A stretch of 52,211 nt of DNA from Calditrichaceae bacterium (GCA_013360445.1 JABWBP010000035.1:1-52211); one strand, 5' to 3'. Positions 7,446-16,234 are shown, counted from the first letter of the stretch. Notes: generated by a model from the sequence alone, not told the origin. Program-made: numbers and translations.

Positions 7446-9888
7446 TACTTCCCCAACGGAAGAGCCGCGCCGCGGCGAAGACGCGGTCGCGCCGGAATCC
7501 CCCCGCCATACCGATGAAAATTCTCTCCAACAATTAGAATTTCCCAAAATCGTCGAAAAATTAGCCTCGCTGCTCGCCACCCCGTTCGGCGTGAAAGAAT
7601 TGGCCCGCATGGAATTCGCTGCCGATCCGCAGGCCGTGCGGGAGGCGCTGGATGAAGTGGTGGAAATGGCCGGTTTGTTAGACGGCGGGTACCCGGTTCC
7701 CTTAGGGGGATTGAACGATATTCGCCCCCACCTGGAACGGATCAAACCGGAAAACGCCTACCTGGAAGTGGAAGCGCTGTTAGAGATCAAGAGCAATCTC
7801 CAGGCGATGGGGGAGTTGGCGCACTTTTTCCGGGAGCACAAGGATGAAACTCCCCGTTTGGCCGCATACGCCCGGGGCATTCACTACCACCGCAATATCG
7901 TCCAGGAGATCGACGCCACCGTCGATCCCGGGCAACCGGAGGGCATTTACGACCGCGCCACCCCGGAACTGCGGGAAATCCGCATCAAAATCCGCTCCCT
8001 GGAGGCGGAGCAGGCCAAAGCGCTGCGGCAGGTGCAAAAACGCTACGCCGAGTATTCCCAGGACGAGATCGTTACCCTGCGCGACGGGCGCATGGTGCTG
8101 GGCATTCTGCCCAACTTCGTGCAAAAGGTGAGCGGGATCGTGCACGGAACCTCCGGCTCCGGGGCCACGGTATTCGTGGAGCCGATGGAAACCCTGCAGC
8201 TCAGCAACCAGGTGCAAAATTTGAAGATCCGGGAGCGCACCGAGATCATCAAAATTCTGCGTTTTTTGGCCGGGCTGGTGCGCGAAGTTCGGGAAGACCT
8301 CTATTTCGGCATCCGTAACATTGCGATGCTGGATTTTATTCACGCCAAAGCGCGGCTGGCCCGGGAGATGAACGCCGCCGCGCCGCAAATTACCGAGCGC
8401 GCCCATTTGAAGATCGCCAATGGCCGCCACCCCCTGCTGGCGTTGAAAATGGGTCCCGGGCGAGTGGTTCCGCTTTCCCTGGAATTGGGAACGGATTTTA
8501 CCACCCTGCTGGTTACCGGCCCCAACGCCGGGGGCAAAACCGTGGCCATGAAAACCATCGGCTTGCTGCTGCTGATGGCCCGCGCCGGCATGTTGATCCC
8601 CGCCGATCCGGACAGCGAAATTCCCCTGCTTTCCAACGTTCTGGTGGACATCGGCGACCGGCAGTCGCTGGAGCAGGATCTCAGCACCTTTTCCGCCCAC
8701 ATCGTGCGGCTGCGGGATATTTTGGAAAAAGCGGATGAGCGAACCCTGGTTTTGTTAGATGAAATCGGTACCGGCACCGATCCCCGGGAAGGCTCCGCCC
8801 TGGCGATTGCCATCCTCTCGGAATTGGCCGAAAAGAACATCCTGACCATCGCCACCACCCACCATGGGGAGCTGAAAGCTTTTGCCCACCAGCATCCCCG
8901 GGTGGAGAACGGCTCCATGGAGTTCAACCTGGAAACCCTGGAGCCTACCTACCGGCTGCGCATCGGCGTGCCGGGCAGCAGCTACGCGGTGGAAATCGCC
9001 CGGCGCTACGGTTTGCCGGAGCCCCTCATCCAACAGGCCCGCCGGCACGTCGGCGCGGCCAAGGATAAGTTAGAAGCGCTGATCATCGACCTGGATGCGC
9101 GCATTCAGGAATTGGAAAAGAAGAACCGGGAACTGAGCATCAAAATTACCGAGGCGGAGGGGATGCGCTCCCTGTACCGCCGCCAGTCGGAAGAGTTGAA
9201 GCGCAGCAAACAGGCGCTGAAGCAGCAGGCCGCGGAAGAGGCGCAGCGCATTTTGCAGGACGCCAACGCGCTGATCGAGCGCACCGTGAAGGAAATTCGC
9301 CAGAGCGGGGCGGATAAATCCGCCATCAAAGCCGCCCGGGAAGCGGTTCAGGCCCAAAAAGAGCAAGTGGAGGCGATTCTGGCGGCTCCGGAAACAGCGC
9401 CGGAAGCGGAATCGCCGCTGCTAATTAAAGGAGACGTCGTTTGGATCGAATCCCTGGGCGAGGAGGGCGAGCTTCTGGAAGACGCGCAGGATAAAACCAA
9501 AGTGCGGGTGCAGGTTGGGAACGTGAAATTGAACCTGGACGCCGCCGGGCTGCGCAAATTAAGCAAGCAGCCTTCCGAGAGCAGGGTGATTCGCACCGTT
9601 ACCGGGGAGCAGGTGGACGCCCGGAGGGAGGGCGTCAAGCCGGAACTGGATTTGCGGGGGATGGATTCCCAGGAAGCCGTGGAAGCCACGGACCGCTACT
9701 TAGACCAGGCGTTAGAAGAAGGTTGGGAAGAGGTGCGCATCGTGCACGGCAAGGGCACCGGGGTGCTGCGCCGGCGCATCAACGAATTTTTATCCCGGGA
9801 TAAGCGCGTGGAGGAGAAGCGCTTAGGCAAATGGGGCGAGGGAGACACCGGGGTCACCGTGGTGCGCTTGCGGAAAGATAGCCATTAA
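7432..9888 (+). CDS. mutS2: Endonuclease MutS2
   Basis: An 818-aa MutS2, normal length. The core and clamp region is followed by the ATPase with Walker A GPNAGGKT (about residue 363), the ABC-type Walker B LVLLDEIGTGTDP (about 439) and the MutS helix signature around TTHHGELKAFA. A long charged coiled coil (about 540-650) leads to a KOW-like segment and the C-terminal Smr nuclease domain (about 735-818) with LDLRGM and the HGKGTGVLR motif. MutS2 lacks the mismatch-recognition domain; it suppresses recombination or rescues collided ribosomes, depending on species. ATG 7432 gives a roughly 30-residue Pro/Ser-rich extension before the conserved LEFPKIVEKLA; no better start codon is seen. Confidence 0.95.
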   Translation: MPSISTSPTEEPRRGEDAVAPESPRHTDENSLQQLEFPKIVEKLASLLATPFGVKELARMEFAADPQAVREALDEVVEMAGLLDGGYPVPLGGLNDIRPHLERIKPENAYLEVEALLEIKSNLQAMGELAHFFREHKDETPRLAAYARGIHYHRNIVQEIDATVDPGQPEGIYDRATPELREIRIKIRSLEAEQAKALRQVQKRYAEYSQDEIVTLRDGRMVLGILPNFVQKVSGIVHGTSGSGATVFVEPMETLQLSNQVQNLKIRERTEIIKILRFLAGLVREVREDLYFGIRNIAMLDFIHAKARLAREMNAAAPQITERAHLKIANGRHPLLALKMGPGRVVPLSLELGTDFTTLLVTGPNAGGKTVAMKTIGLLLLMARAGMLIPADPDSEIPLLSNVLVDIGDRQSLEQDLSTFSAHIVRLRDILEKADERTLVLLDEIGTGTDPREGSALAIAILSELAEKNILTIATTHHGELKAFAHQHPRVENGSMEFNLETLEPTYRLRIGVPGSSYAVEIARRYGLPEPLIQQARRHVGAAKDKLEALIIDLDARIQELEKKNRELSIKITEAEGMRSLYRRQSEELKRSKQALKQQAAEEAQRILQDANALIERTVKEIRQSGADKSAIKAAREAVQAQKEQVEAILAAPETAPEAESPLLIKGDVVWIESLGEEGELLEDAQDKTKVRVQVGNVKLNLDAAGLRKLSKQPSESRVIRTVTGEQVDARREGVKPELDLRGMDSQEAVEATDRYLDQALEEGWEEVRIVHGKGTGVLRRRINEFLSRDKRVEEKRLGKWGEGDTGVTVVRLRKDSH

Positions 9889-9890
9889 TT

Positions 9891-10082
9891 TTGCCGCAAG
9901 CGCAATTGGTGAAGCAGATCGACCGCTTAGAGATGGCTTTGCAGGCGAGCATTTACGAGTACCAGCACGAGGTAAATCTGGAGGAATTTTTTGGCAGCGC
10001 CGCGGGGGTGATTCTTTCCCCGGAGTTGAAAACGGTTTTTGCCGATATTTTGCGCAGCCGGAGAAACTCGCCGGCGCGGTAA
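9891..10082 (+). CDS. Small ORF after mutS2, hypothetical
   Basis: A 63-codon frame opening with TTG two bases after the mutS2 stop. The peptide (MPQAQLVKQIDRLEMALQ...) is helical, with alternating charge and hydrophobic positions and a base composition like the neighbours, which favours a real gene. An alternative start is ATG 9933. No family is recognised and no ribosome binding site is clear, so translation would depend on coupling to mutS2. Confidence 0.45.
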   Translation: MPQAQLVKQIDRLEMALQASIYEYQHEVNLEEFFGSAAGVILSPELKTVFADILRSRRNSPAR

Positions 10083-10112
10083 GCCCGGGGGGGCAGGAAC
10101 GTCCTCCAAAGA

Positions 10113-10130
10113 TATACTAAGCGCATTTTT
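10113..10130. repeat. TATACTAAGCGCA repeat end
   Basis: TATACTAAGCGCATTTTT equals the reverse complement of the right end of the element at 28704-28944 through its first 16 or so bases. Only one end is present here, between two convergent genes. Confidence 0.45.
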
Positions 10131-10146
10131 CACACCGCCTTTGACC

Positions 10147-11481
10147 TCACCCCCCGTATTCTAATATCTCTTCCTGCGATTTGGCCAAAAACAGCCACAA
10201 CGGCAGGATGAAAACCTTGCGTTCGTTTTCTTCTAAAATTTGCAGCTTTTTCCAACTGATCAACAATCCCAAGGGCAGGTTGTGCTGGTGTAAATAATGA
10301 AATAGCTGGAAAACTTCCCGGTCCATGTCCCCCTCGTCCGCGGTCAGGCCGACCGGAAAGCCGTCCTGGAAGACAAAATCGATCTCCACTTTTTCTCTCC
10401 AATAAAACAGTTCCCGGTCCCAGTGAAAGCGCAATTGCTGGAATACCGCGTTTTTCATTTTTTTGGGGAAATCTTTTTCCGAATTGGTCTTGATCGCCGC
10501 AAAAAAACCGTTGTCGATGCAGTACACCCGCCGGGCGCGAGTGGTGGTCAGTTGTTCGTTCAAGGAAAAAGAAAAACTGCCGGTGGTGAAGATCATGTAC
10601 ACCTCTTTCAGGTAGGCGATCAATTCTAACACGGTGGTGCGGTTGCTGCCCACCTGCTCGGCAATGTGGCTCACGTTGATAAAGTTGCCCATATTATAAA
10701 TAAGATAGAGGGCTAATTTTTGCAGCACTTCGATCTTGCGGATATTGTACCGCTGGGCAATATCGCGCAGAATAATGTCCGCAATATATTGCTGCAGCGC
10801 CAGGATGTTGCCCTCCGGCTGCTCGTTTTTGACCATTTCCGGAAATCCTCCCTGGTCCAAATACTGCTTTAGCAGCGGTTCTACCTCCCCAAAAGTTTTT
10901 GAAAGATATAGAGAATCCAGGGGCTTGCTGTCGATGGCCTCCAGCAGAGCGGGAGCTTTGTAGGCCAGGAACTCCCGGAAGGAAAAGGGAAAGACCTCCA
11001 CCGGAATCTGCCGCCCGGTCAACAGGGTGGCCAGCTCTTTGGAAAAGAGCGAGGAGGAGGAGCCGGTAATCATGAATTTGAGGGATTCCTGCTGCTCGTA
11101 ATAGGTTCGCAGCCATTTCTCGAAGTCCGGGATCTCCTGGATTTCATCTAACAGGATATAAATCTTTCCCCGGGGGGTCTTTTTTTGCAGATACGCCTGG
11201 TAAATCTGGTCCAACGTCGCCACGCTCTTCTCGCTGCCGAAGCGGTAATCTTCTAAGTTCATGAACAGGATGTTCTGCGCCGGAACGCCCTTTTTGATCA
11301 GCGCGTTGATGACTAATTTGAGCAAACTGCTCTTGCCGGAGCGGCGAATGCCCTTCAGCACGGTGATTTCCTTGCGGGCCGCCAGGTCCATCACCTGGCC
11401 GGAATATTTCGCGCGGGGAATGAGGTTGAATTCGTAAGGCTGGCTCCAGTGGGGATTGTATTGCTCCAGTAACGCTTCCAT
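10147..11481 (-). CDS. AAA-type ATPase with DUF4143-like C-terminal domain
   Basis: A 444-aa cytoplasmic P-loop ATPase of the archaeal-type AAA_14/DUF4143 group. Walker A is GIRRSGKSS (44-52), Walker B is ILLDEIQEI (109-117), and a sensor-like MITGSSSSL follows at 137-145. A winged-helix-like middle (INVSHIAEQVGSNRTTV) precedes a C-terminal domain with FYWREKVEIDFVF, the E-x-DF core of the PD-(D/E)xK-like DUF4143 fold. These genes are scattered, often strain-specific, and their role is unsettled; they may be toxin-like or nucleic-acid regulators. Start ATG at 11481 lies about 17 bases below a good sigma70-type promoter. Convergent with mutS2. Confidence 0.88.
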   Translation of the reverse strand: MEALLEQYNPHWSQPYEFNLIPRAKYSGQVMDLAARKEITVLKGIRRSGKSSLLKLVINALIKKGVPAQNILFMNLEDYRFGSEKSVATLDQIYQAYLQKKTPRGKIYILLDEIQEIPDFEKWLRTYYEQQESLKFMITGSSSSLFSKELATLLTGRQIPVEVFPFSFREFLAYKAPALLEAIDSKPLDSLYLSKTFGEVEPLLKQYLDQGGFPEMVKNEQPEGNILALQQYIADIILRDIAQRYNIRKIEVLQKLALYLIYNMGNFINVSHIAEQVGSNRTTVLELIAYLKEVYMIFTTGSFSFSLNEQLTTTRARRVYCIDNGFFAAIKTNSEKDFPKKMKNAVFQQLRFHWDRELFYWREKVEIDFVFQDGFPVGLTADEGDMDREVFQLFHYLHQHNLPLGLLISWKKLQILEENERKVFILPLWLFLAKSQEEILEYGG

Positions 11482-11808
11482 AAAATTGCTCCGGAAAATT
11501 GTCGATTACAATTAACGCTTTCCAAAAGTGTCAATCATAATTTACAATTTTAATCCGTTGTTGTCAAGAGCGATTAACTTCCCGAAGGTTCAGAAATTCC
11601 GGGAAGTTGAAATTTTTTTGCTAAACGCGAGATGTTCGTAGCATTCGCGGGGGATAGTTTGGCCTTTTTTATCCGGGTAAAAAATGCTACATTGGCGGGT
11701 AATTGCCGGAAGCCGAGAGAAGAAACGCTGCCGGCGGTTGTTTTTCTGTTACCATAGGAGCCTGCTGTGAAATCTAATTGATTGCCATGCGTTAGCATGT
11801 CTCCGGGT
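11482..11808. other. Intergenic gap with palindrome, no gene seen
   Basis: Besides the minus-strand promoter, the gap holds AACTTCCCG (11576-11584) facing CGGGAAGTT (11600-11608), an inverted repeat of a dispersed type. The open frame on the minus strand at 11574-11798 runs through this palindrome and has no ribosome binding site or protein-like composition, so it is not called. Confidence 0.5.
11505..11534 (-). promoter_or_regulatory. Sigma70-like promoter for the ATPase gene
   Basis: On the minus strand TTGACA (11534-11529) is followed after 18 bases by TGTAAT (11510-11505), one mismatch from TATAAT. Transcription would begin near 11498, giving a short leader of about 17 bases before the ATG at 11481. 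Confidence 0.5.
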
Positions 11809-11945
11809 GTAACTATTCAGGTTTTTTGCCACAGAGTTCACAGAGAGCACAGAGATATGGAAAAGTGCGTTAAACAAACCCCTTTATTAGAAAAAAATGT
11901 TCCATTTTCTCTGTGACCCCTGTGGCTGAATAGTAACCTCCGGGT
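11801..11945. mobile_element. CACAGAG MITE copy C with 8-bp target duplication
   Basis: The element spans 11809-11937 (129 bp). Its ends are GTAACTATTCAG (11809-11820) and CTGAATAGTAAC (11926-11937), an inverted pair with one mismatch. Inside each end are 9-bp periodic CACAGAG arms (CCACAGAGTTCACAGAG on the left, CTCTGTGACCCCTGTGG on the right). It is flanked exactly by CTCCGGGT on both sides (11801-11808 and 11938-11945), a perfect 8-bp direct repeat, the scar of transposition. No coding capacity. The end sequence GTAA and the 8-bp duplication fit IS66-family transposases. Confidence 0.88.
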
Positions 11946-11971
11946 TTCATTAACGTTCACGAGGACAGGGT

Positions 11972-13228
11972 ATGAAATCGATAAATTTCAAGAGGTTTGG
12001 GATGGCAATTGGCATTGCGGGCTGTATGCTGGCCTGCGGCGGCGGGGACGAAAGCCCCGGTGCAGAAATAATCCCCCCGACGCCGGAAAAGGCCCGGGAG
12101 CTGGCGCAAAAATTCATCATCGCCGACGGGCATATCGACGTTCCCTACCGGTTACAGGAATATCCCGAGGACATTTCCGGCCTCACCATCGGGGATTTCG
12201 ATTACCCCAAGGCGAAAGAAGGCGGCCTGAACCTGCCTTTCATGTCGATCTATACCCCCTCCCGCTATCAAAAGGAAGGCGGGGCAAAGCTGTTTGCCGA
12301 CCGCCTGATCGACATGGTGGAACAATTCGCCCGCGACTGGCCGGATAAATTCGCCGTCGCCGCTTCCGTGGCGGAGGTGCGCCAGCAATTTCAGGAAGGG
12401 AAGGTCTCCCTGGCTTTAGGGATGGAAAACGGCGCCCCGGTGGAAAAAGACCTGGCAAACCTGCGCCATTTTTATGATCGCGGCGTTCGCTATATCACCC
12501 TTACGCACTCTAAGGATAACCAGATTTGCGACTCCTCCTACGATTCCACCCGCACCTGGAACGGCCTCAGCCCCTTTGGGGAGCAGGTGGTGGCAGAAAT
12601 GAACCGGTTAGGGATCATGATCGACGTTTCCCACATCTCGGACAGCGCCTTTTACGGCGTGATGCGCATCTCCAAAGCGCCGGTAATCGCCTCCCACTCC
12701 TCCTGCCGCCATTTTACCCCCGGCTGGGAGCGCAACATGAGCGACGAGATGATCCGGCTGTTAGCAGAGAAGGGCGGGGTAATCTGCATCAATTTCGGCT
12801 CTGATTTTCTGCGGCAGGAGTTTCGCGGTTCCTGGCGGCAGGCGAACCGGGAAATCAAAGATCACCTGGCGGAGTATAAGATTGCCGAGGGGAGCAAAGC
12901 GGCGGCGGAATACCAGCAGCAATATCGCCGGGAACACCCCAAAGGCACAGTTGCGGACGTAGCGGATCACATCGACCACGCGGTAAAATTAGCGGGGGTG
13001 GAGCACGTCGCGTTCGGCTCCGATTTTGACGGGGTTTTGTCCCTTCCGGAAGGGGTGCAGGACGTTTCGGATTATCCCAACATCATTTATGAATTGCTGA
13101 AAAGAGGGTATTCGGAAGCGGATATCGAAAAAATCTGCAGCGGCAACCTGCTGCGGGTCTGGGCGGAGGTGGAGAGCGTCGCCCGGCGGCTTCAAGCGGC
13201 GCAAGCGCCGCCCGGGATGTCGAATTAA
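11972..13228 (+). CDS. Membrane dipeptidase (peptidase M19), lipoprotein
   Basis: A 418-aa zinc dipeptidase of the renal dipeptidase family, which hydrolyses dipeptides, including D-residue and dehydro forms. Ligands are visible: H54 and D56 in DGHID, E152 in GMENG, H221 in DVSH, H242 in ASHSS, and D351/D353 in GSDFDG. The signal peptide ends in the lipobox MLAC with Cys22, then GGGDE, so the enzyme is probably a lipoprotein in the periplasm or on the outer membrane. GAGGACAGGG precedes ATG 11972. A MITE ends only 35 bases upstream of the start, so that element may influence its expression. Confidence 0.93.
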   Translation: MKSINFKRFGMAIGIAGCMLACGGGDESPGAEIIPPTPEKARELAQKFIIADGHIDVPYRLQEYPEDISGLTIGDFDYPKAKEGGLNLPFMSIYTPSRYQKEGGAKLFADRLIDMVEQFARDWPDKFAVAASVAEVRQQFQEGKVSLALGMENGAPVEKDLANLRHFYDRGVRYITLTHSKDNQICDSSYDSTRTWNGLSPFGEQVVAEMNRLGIMIDVSHISDSAFYGVMRISKAPVIASHSSCRHFTPGWERNMSDEMIRLLAEKGGVICINFGSDFLRQEFRGSWRQANREIKDHLAEYKIAEGSKAAAEYQQQYRREHPKGTVADVADHIDHAVKLAGVEHVAFGSDFDGVLSLPEGVQDVSDYPNIIYELLKRGYSEADIEKICSGNLLRVWAEVESVARRLQAAQAPPGMSN

Positions 13229-13268
13229 TGGTTAAATGGTTGAATGGTTGAATGGTTGAATGGTTGGA
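13229..13268. repeat. Tandem 8-bp repeat
   Basis: ATGGTTGA and close variants follow each other about four times directly after the dipeptidase stop codon (GTTAAATGGTTGAATGGTTG and on). A simple-sequence tract; copy number could vary between strains. Confidence 0.65.
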
Positions 13269-13283
13269 GAATAATCCCTAAAC

Positions 13284-13471
13284 AAAAATTTGTAACTATT
13301 CAGGCGTTTTGCCACAGAGGCCACAGAGAGCACAGAGACATAAAAAAATTCCTAATCAAATCACAAATACAGGGATATAAGTATCTAAATGCTCTCCACG
13401 AAGTGGTGGATACCCCCAAATCTTCCTCTGTGACCTCTGTGGTCTCTGTGGCTGAATAGTAACAAAAATTT
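13284..13471. mobile_element. CACAGAG MITE copy D with 8-bp target duplication
   Basis: The element spans 13292-13463 (172 bp), the longest intact copy. Ends are GTAACTATTCAG (13292-13303) and CTGAATAGTAAC (13452-13463). The left arm carries three 9-bp units GCCACAGAG, GCCACAGAG, AGCACAGAG; the right arm is the mirror. The centre holds CCAC-GAA-GTGG, a small palindrome shared with copy E. Flanks are AAAAATTT at 13284-13291 and again at 13464-13471, a perfect 8-bp direct repeat. Frames through it encode HRGHREHR-type peptides, which are not genes. Confidence 0.88.
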
Positions 13472-13505
13472 AACAATTTAGCAATTTGACAATTTAGCAA
13501 TGTAC
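13472..13505. repeat. CAATTTAGCAAT direct repeat
   Basis: ACAATTTAGCAAT occurs twice in tandem, separated by TTG, between the MITE and the glutamine synthetase start. A TTGACA lies inside but no -10 follows at the right distance. Confidence 0.45.
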
Positions 13506-13528
13506 CCATGCAAGAAAGGCTCATTTCG

Positions 13529-15067
13529 ATGGAAGATCATTACGCGCTGGGCAACCCGGTGTCTTTATTGCTGAACAAGCCGAAGGCGGATTTCACCCGG
13601 GAAGACATGATCAACGTGATCCGGGAAAAAAGGATCGAGCGGATCAATTTCCATTACACCGCCCTGGACGGAAAATTGAAGGAGTTGAAAATTCCCATTG
13701 CCGACCGCTACCAGGCGGAGCGCATTTTGGCCGAGGGAGAGCGGGTGGACGGCTCCTCGCTGTTCAAGGGGATGGTGGATAGCACGGTTTCGGACCTCTA
13801 CGTGGTTCCGCTCTACCAAAGCGCTTTCCTGAACCCCTTCGACGAGGGCAGCCTGGATTTCATGTGCCGCTATTTAACCCGGGAGGGGCAGTTGGCGCCC
13901 TTTGCGCTGGACAGCATTCTGCACAATGCCGGCCAACTTTTCCGCAAGAATACCGGCCTGGAGTTCTATGCCCTGGGAGAATTGGAGTTTTTCCTGCTCA
14001 CCGCGCCGCAGTCGCAAATTTTCCCGGCCCAAAAGCAGCGCGGGTACCATGCCACCGCTCCCTTCATCAAGAGCGGGGAGATTTTAGACGAAATGGTGTA
14101 TCACATTACCCGCATTACCGGCTCGGTAAAGTATGCCCACAGCGAAGTAGGCTACATCGACAAGGTGCGCAGCGACCTGGAAGAGATCAAAGGCAAGCGC
14201 GCTGAACAGGTGGAGATCGAATTTCTGCCCACCCCCATCGAGGAGACCGGCGACTCCCTGGTGCTGGCGCGCTGGCTGATCCGCAATATCGCCTATAAGC
14301 ACGGCTGCGTGGTGACGTTCTCGCCCAAGTTGGAAGAGGGCATCGCCGGGAACGGCTTGCACGTTCACATGGAAATTCGCCGCCGGCAGCACAATATTAT
14401 GACCGAAGAGAATGGAGAACTTTCCGAAGCCGCCCGGCGGATCATCGGGGGGTTGTGCAACTACGCCGATTCCCTGACTGCCTTCGGAAATACCACTTCC
14501 TCCGCCTACCTGCGGCTGGTTCCCAACCAGGAAGCGCCCACCCACATTTGCTGGAGCGATTTGAACCGCAGCGCCATGATCCGGGTGCCCCTGGCCTGGT
14601 CGAAGCTGAACAACCTGGCGCAGCGTTTGAATCCTCAGCAAAAAGAGCCTTTCCGGGAGTCGCGGAATCTTCAAACCGTGGAATTGCGCAGCCCCGACGG
14701 CAGCGCCATCATCCACCTGCTCTTAGCAGGGATTACCATGGCCGCGGAGTGGGGGATGCAAAGCGAGAACGCCCTGGAGATCGCCCGGCAATTCTATATC
14801 CATGGGCCAGTTCCCCACCACCGGGGCGGCGGCGTTTCCCTGCCGGTGCTGCCGGGCAGCTGTGTGGAATCGGCGAAGATTTTACTGAAAAAGCGCGATT
14901 TATATGAGCGAAACGGCGTTTTCCCGCCCGGGGTCATCGAATACGTCGCCAAATTATTACAAGCCGAAAACGACGCGACCATGAACCGCGATCTCGCCGA
15001 CCTCCCGGCGGACGACCGCCTGCTGCAAACCCGGCGGATCATGCACAAGGATTTGCACCGGCATTAG
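13529..15067 (+). CDS. glnA: Glutamine synthetase
   Basis: A 512-aa glutamine synthetase, type I-like, making glutamine from glutamate, ammonia and ATP. Active-site segments are present: GELEFFL (metal Glu), SEVGYID and QVEIEFLP (metal Glu residues), GNGLHVHM (His of the nucleotide site; GSG is usual in the family), PNQEAPTHICW (the Glu flap), NRSAMIRVP (the conserved Arg loop) and VELRSPDGSA. ATG 13529 is chosen over ATG 13508 because AAAGG at about 13515-13519 is correctly spaced for it and nothing resembles a ribosome binding site before 13508. It is monocistronic, with a MITE upstream and a strong terminator downstream. It could be a specialised GS-family amide ligase, but all core residues are there. 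Confidence 0.92.
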   Translation: MEDHYALGNPVSLLLNKPKADFTREDMINVIREKRIERINFHYTALDGKLKELKIPIADRYQAERILAEGERVDGSSLFKGMVDSTVSDLYVVPLYQSAFLNPFDEGSLDFMCRYLTREGQLAPFALDSILHNAGQLFRKNTGLEFYALGELEFFLLTAPQSQIFPAQKQRGYHATAPFIKSGEILDEMVYHITRITGSVKYAHSEVGYIDKVRSDLEEIKGKRAEQVEIEFLPTPIEETGDSLVLARWLIRNIAYKHGCVVTFSPKLEEGIAGNGLHVHMEIRRRQHNIMTEENGELSEAARRIIGGLCNYADSLTAFGNTTSSAYLRLVPNQEAPTHICWSDLNRSAMIRVPLAWSKLNNLAQRLNPQQKEPFRESRNLQTVELRSPDGSAIIHLLLAGITMAAEWGMQSENALEIARQFYIHGPVPHHRGGGVSLPVLPGSCVESAKILLKKRDLYERNGVFPPGVIEYVAKLLQAENDATMNRDLADLPADDRLLQTRRIMHKDLHRH

Positions 15068-15090
15068 TAACTTGCTTCAATTTTGTCTCA

Positions 15091-15119
15091 AGCCGGGACT
15101 TTTTTCCCGGCTTTTTTGT
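15091..15119 (+). terminator. Rho-independent terminator after glutamine synthetase
   Basis: AGCCGGGA (15091-15098) pairs with TCCCGGCT (15105-15112), followed by TTTTTTG. It lies 24 bases past the stop codon. Confidence 0.85.
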
Positions 15120-15168
15120 TTTATTGTGCGCGGCATTGAAAAAAGAGACGCTGGCGGCGGCTTTCCGG

Positions 15169-15522
15169 CTACACCCGCACCAGGAAATTCTCCAAAACGA
15201 AAATCTTGCGAATGCGAAAGTGGAGGGGGCTTTCCACCAGCGCAGTCGCTTTCAGGTTTTCCATTCCCGATACGAACCATGGTTCTTTGCAGGCCGGGAC
15301 TCGCAGTATCCATTCCGGCGGCTCCAGGCCGATCTCATCGCATAAATACTCCACCGTGGAGGCCAGCAAGGCATCAATTTTGTCATTCGATAATTCAAAT
15401 GGTTCAGAAATAGCTGCCCGGTCTTTGTAGTAGCGGAAGTCATCTACAAAATCCATTAAATAAACGGCCCAGTTCTTCGGGTCGGAGGAGATTTGTCTTC
15501 TAACTTCTCTCAATGGGGTCAT
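15169..15522 (-). CDS. Small partner protein of DUF6036 nucleotidyltransferase
   Basis: A 117-aa soluble protein, no signal or membrane span. The C-terminal half carries a distinctive string, PWFVSGMENLKATALVESP, followed by RIRKIFVLENFLVR, which I associate with proteins found next to DUF6036 nucleotidyltransferases, from memory rather than a search. Its ATG (15522-15520) overlaps the stop codon of the upstream nucleotidyltransferase gene, so the two are translationally coupled. The conserved motif suggests a binding surface; a role as the cognate toxin or antitoxin is inference. Convergent with glutamine synthetase. Confidence 0.7.
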   Translation of the reverse strand: MTPLREVRRQISSDPKNWAVYLMDFVDDFRYYKDRAAISEPFELSNDKIDALLASTVEYLCDEIGLEPPEWILRVPACKEPWFVSGMENLKATALVESPLHFRIRKIFVLENFLVRV

Positions 15523-16022
15523 TGTTCAAACAACTCTTCTATGAAAAATTGCGTCGCCGGTTTAATTTGTTGGCGAGGGTAATATTTTTCTAAAACCTCA
15601 AAAACCTGCTTCGGCGTTTTCATTTCCAGGAGATCAATCAAAAAACGAATATCGTCTTTATCGGGCGCATCAACCCGGGAAGCTATGGCTTTCATTGCTA
15701 AAAGGTAGTCCGGCTCAGGAACGAACACTTTTAAATTCGGCAAATTCAGAAAAATTTTTTGCGGATGCTCTACTACAAAACCTTTAACGGCGTCGTTTAT
15801 CCAGTCTTCGCGCAAGTTATGCTTCTCGGCAATCGCTTTTGCAGCTTCTCTGATCTCCCTGGCCGGCTTGAAGATGGCATCCACGTCTTTGGTGCTGGGG
15901 CGGGCGTCATACACCAGGCACATAACCGCTCCCCCGTAAAGGCAAACTTCGCCTTTAACGTTTGTGCGGTGGAGTTCGTCGTTTAGCTCCTGCAGATAAA
16001 GCTCGATTTGCTCCTTTTCCAT
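15519..16022 (-). CDS. DUF6036-family nucleotidyltransferase
   Basis: A 167-aa protein with the polymerase-beta-type nucleotidyltransferase signature: CLYGGAVMCL (GG at 30-31) and, 15 residues on, TKDVDAIF with the metal-binding pair D46-V-D48. This is the pattern of DUF6036/AbiEii-like enzymes, several relatives of which act as toxins that modify tRNA. The C-terminal part (MKAIASRVDAPDKDDIRFLIDLL) is also typical of the group. ATG 16022 is preferred over an upstream in-frame ATG at 16103, since AGGAG precedes it and the extra residues do not fit the family. It heads a two-gene operon with the 117-aa partner. Confidence 0.8.
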   Translation of the reverse strand: MEKEQIELYLQELNDELHRTNVKGEVCLYGGAVMCLVYDARPSTKDVDAIFKPAREIREAAKAIAEKHNLREDWINDAVKGFVVEHPQKIFLNLPNLKVFVPEPDYLLAMKAIASRVDAPDKDDIRFLIDLLEMKTPKQVFEVLEKYYPRQQIKPATQFFIEELFEQ

Positions 16023-16234
16023 ATTGACACTCTTCTCCTGTTCGGCGGTAAAATATAACCTCTCCACAGAGAATGCAAGCCGGAAACCCGGCAGGTTTGT
16101 CAAATAAGATTTTCATTGCGGCTATGGGAATGGGTTTGTATTATGCCGGGGCCGTTCAAAAGCGGGCAGGGGTGAGTTTTGAAATTTTGTATTGTCGAGC
16201 TATTCAAACATGTTTTAGAAAGGAGTCACGACTG

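Noticed and set aside
7780-8700. 306-codon minus-strand frame
   Set aside because: Antisense of mutS2; the sense strand matches MutS2 throughout.
13310-13460. CRISPR-like spacing of CACAGAG units
   Set aside because: Units are only 9 bp and contiguous, without spacers, and are mirrored at the other end; this is a terminal-arm structure, not a CRISPR array.
13244-13524. Short frames encoding CHRGHREHRD and SVSLCSLWPLWQ-type peptides
   Set aside because: They arise from the 9-bp periodicity of the MITE arms; CACAGAGNN stays in frame in all copies and is not protein coding.
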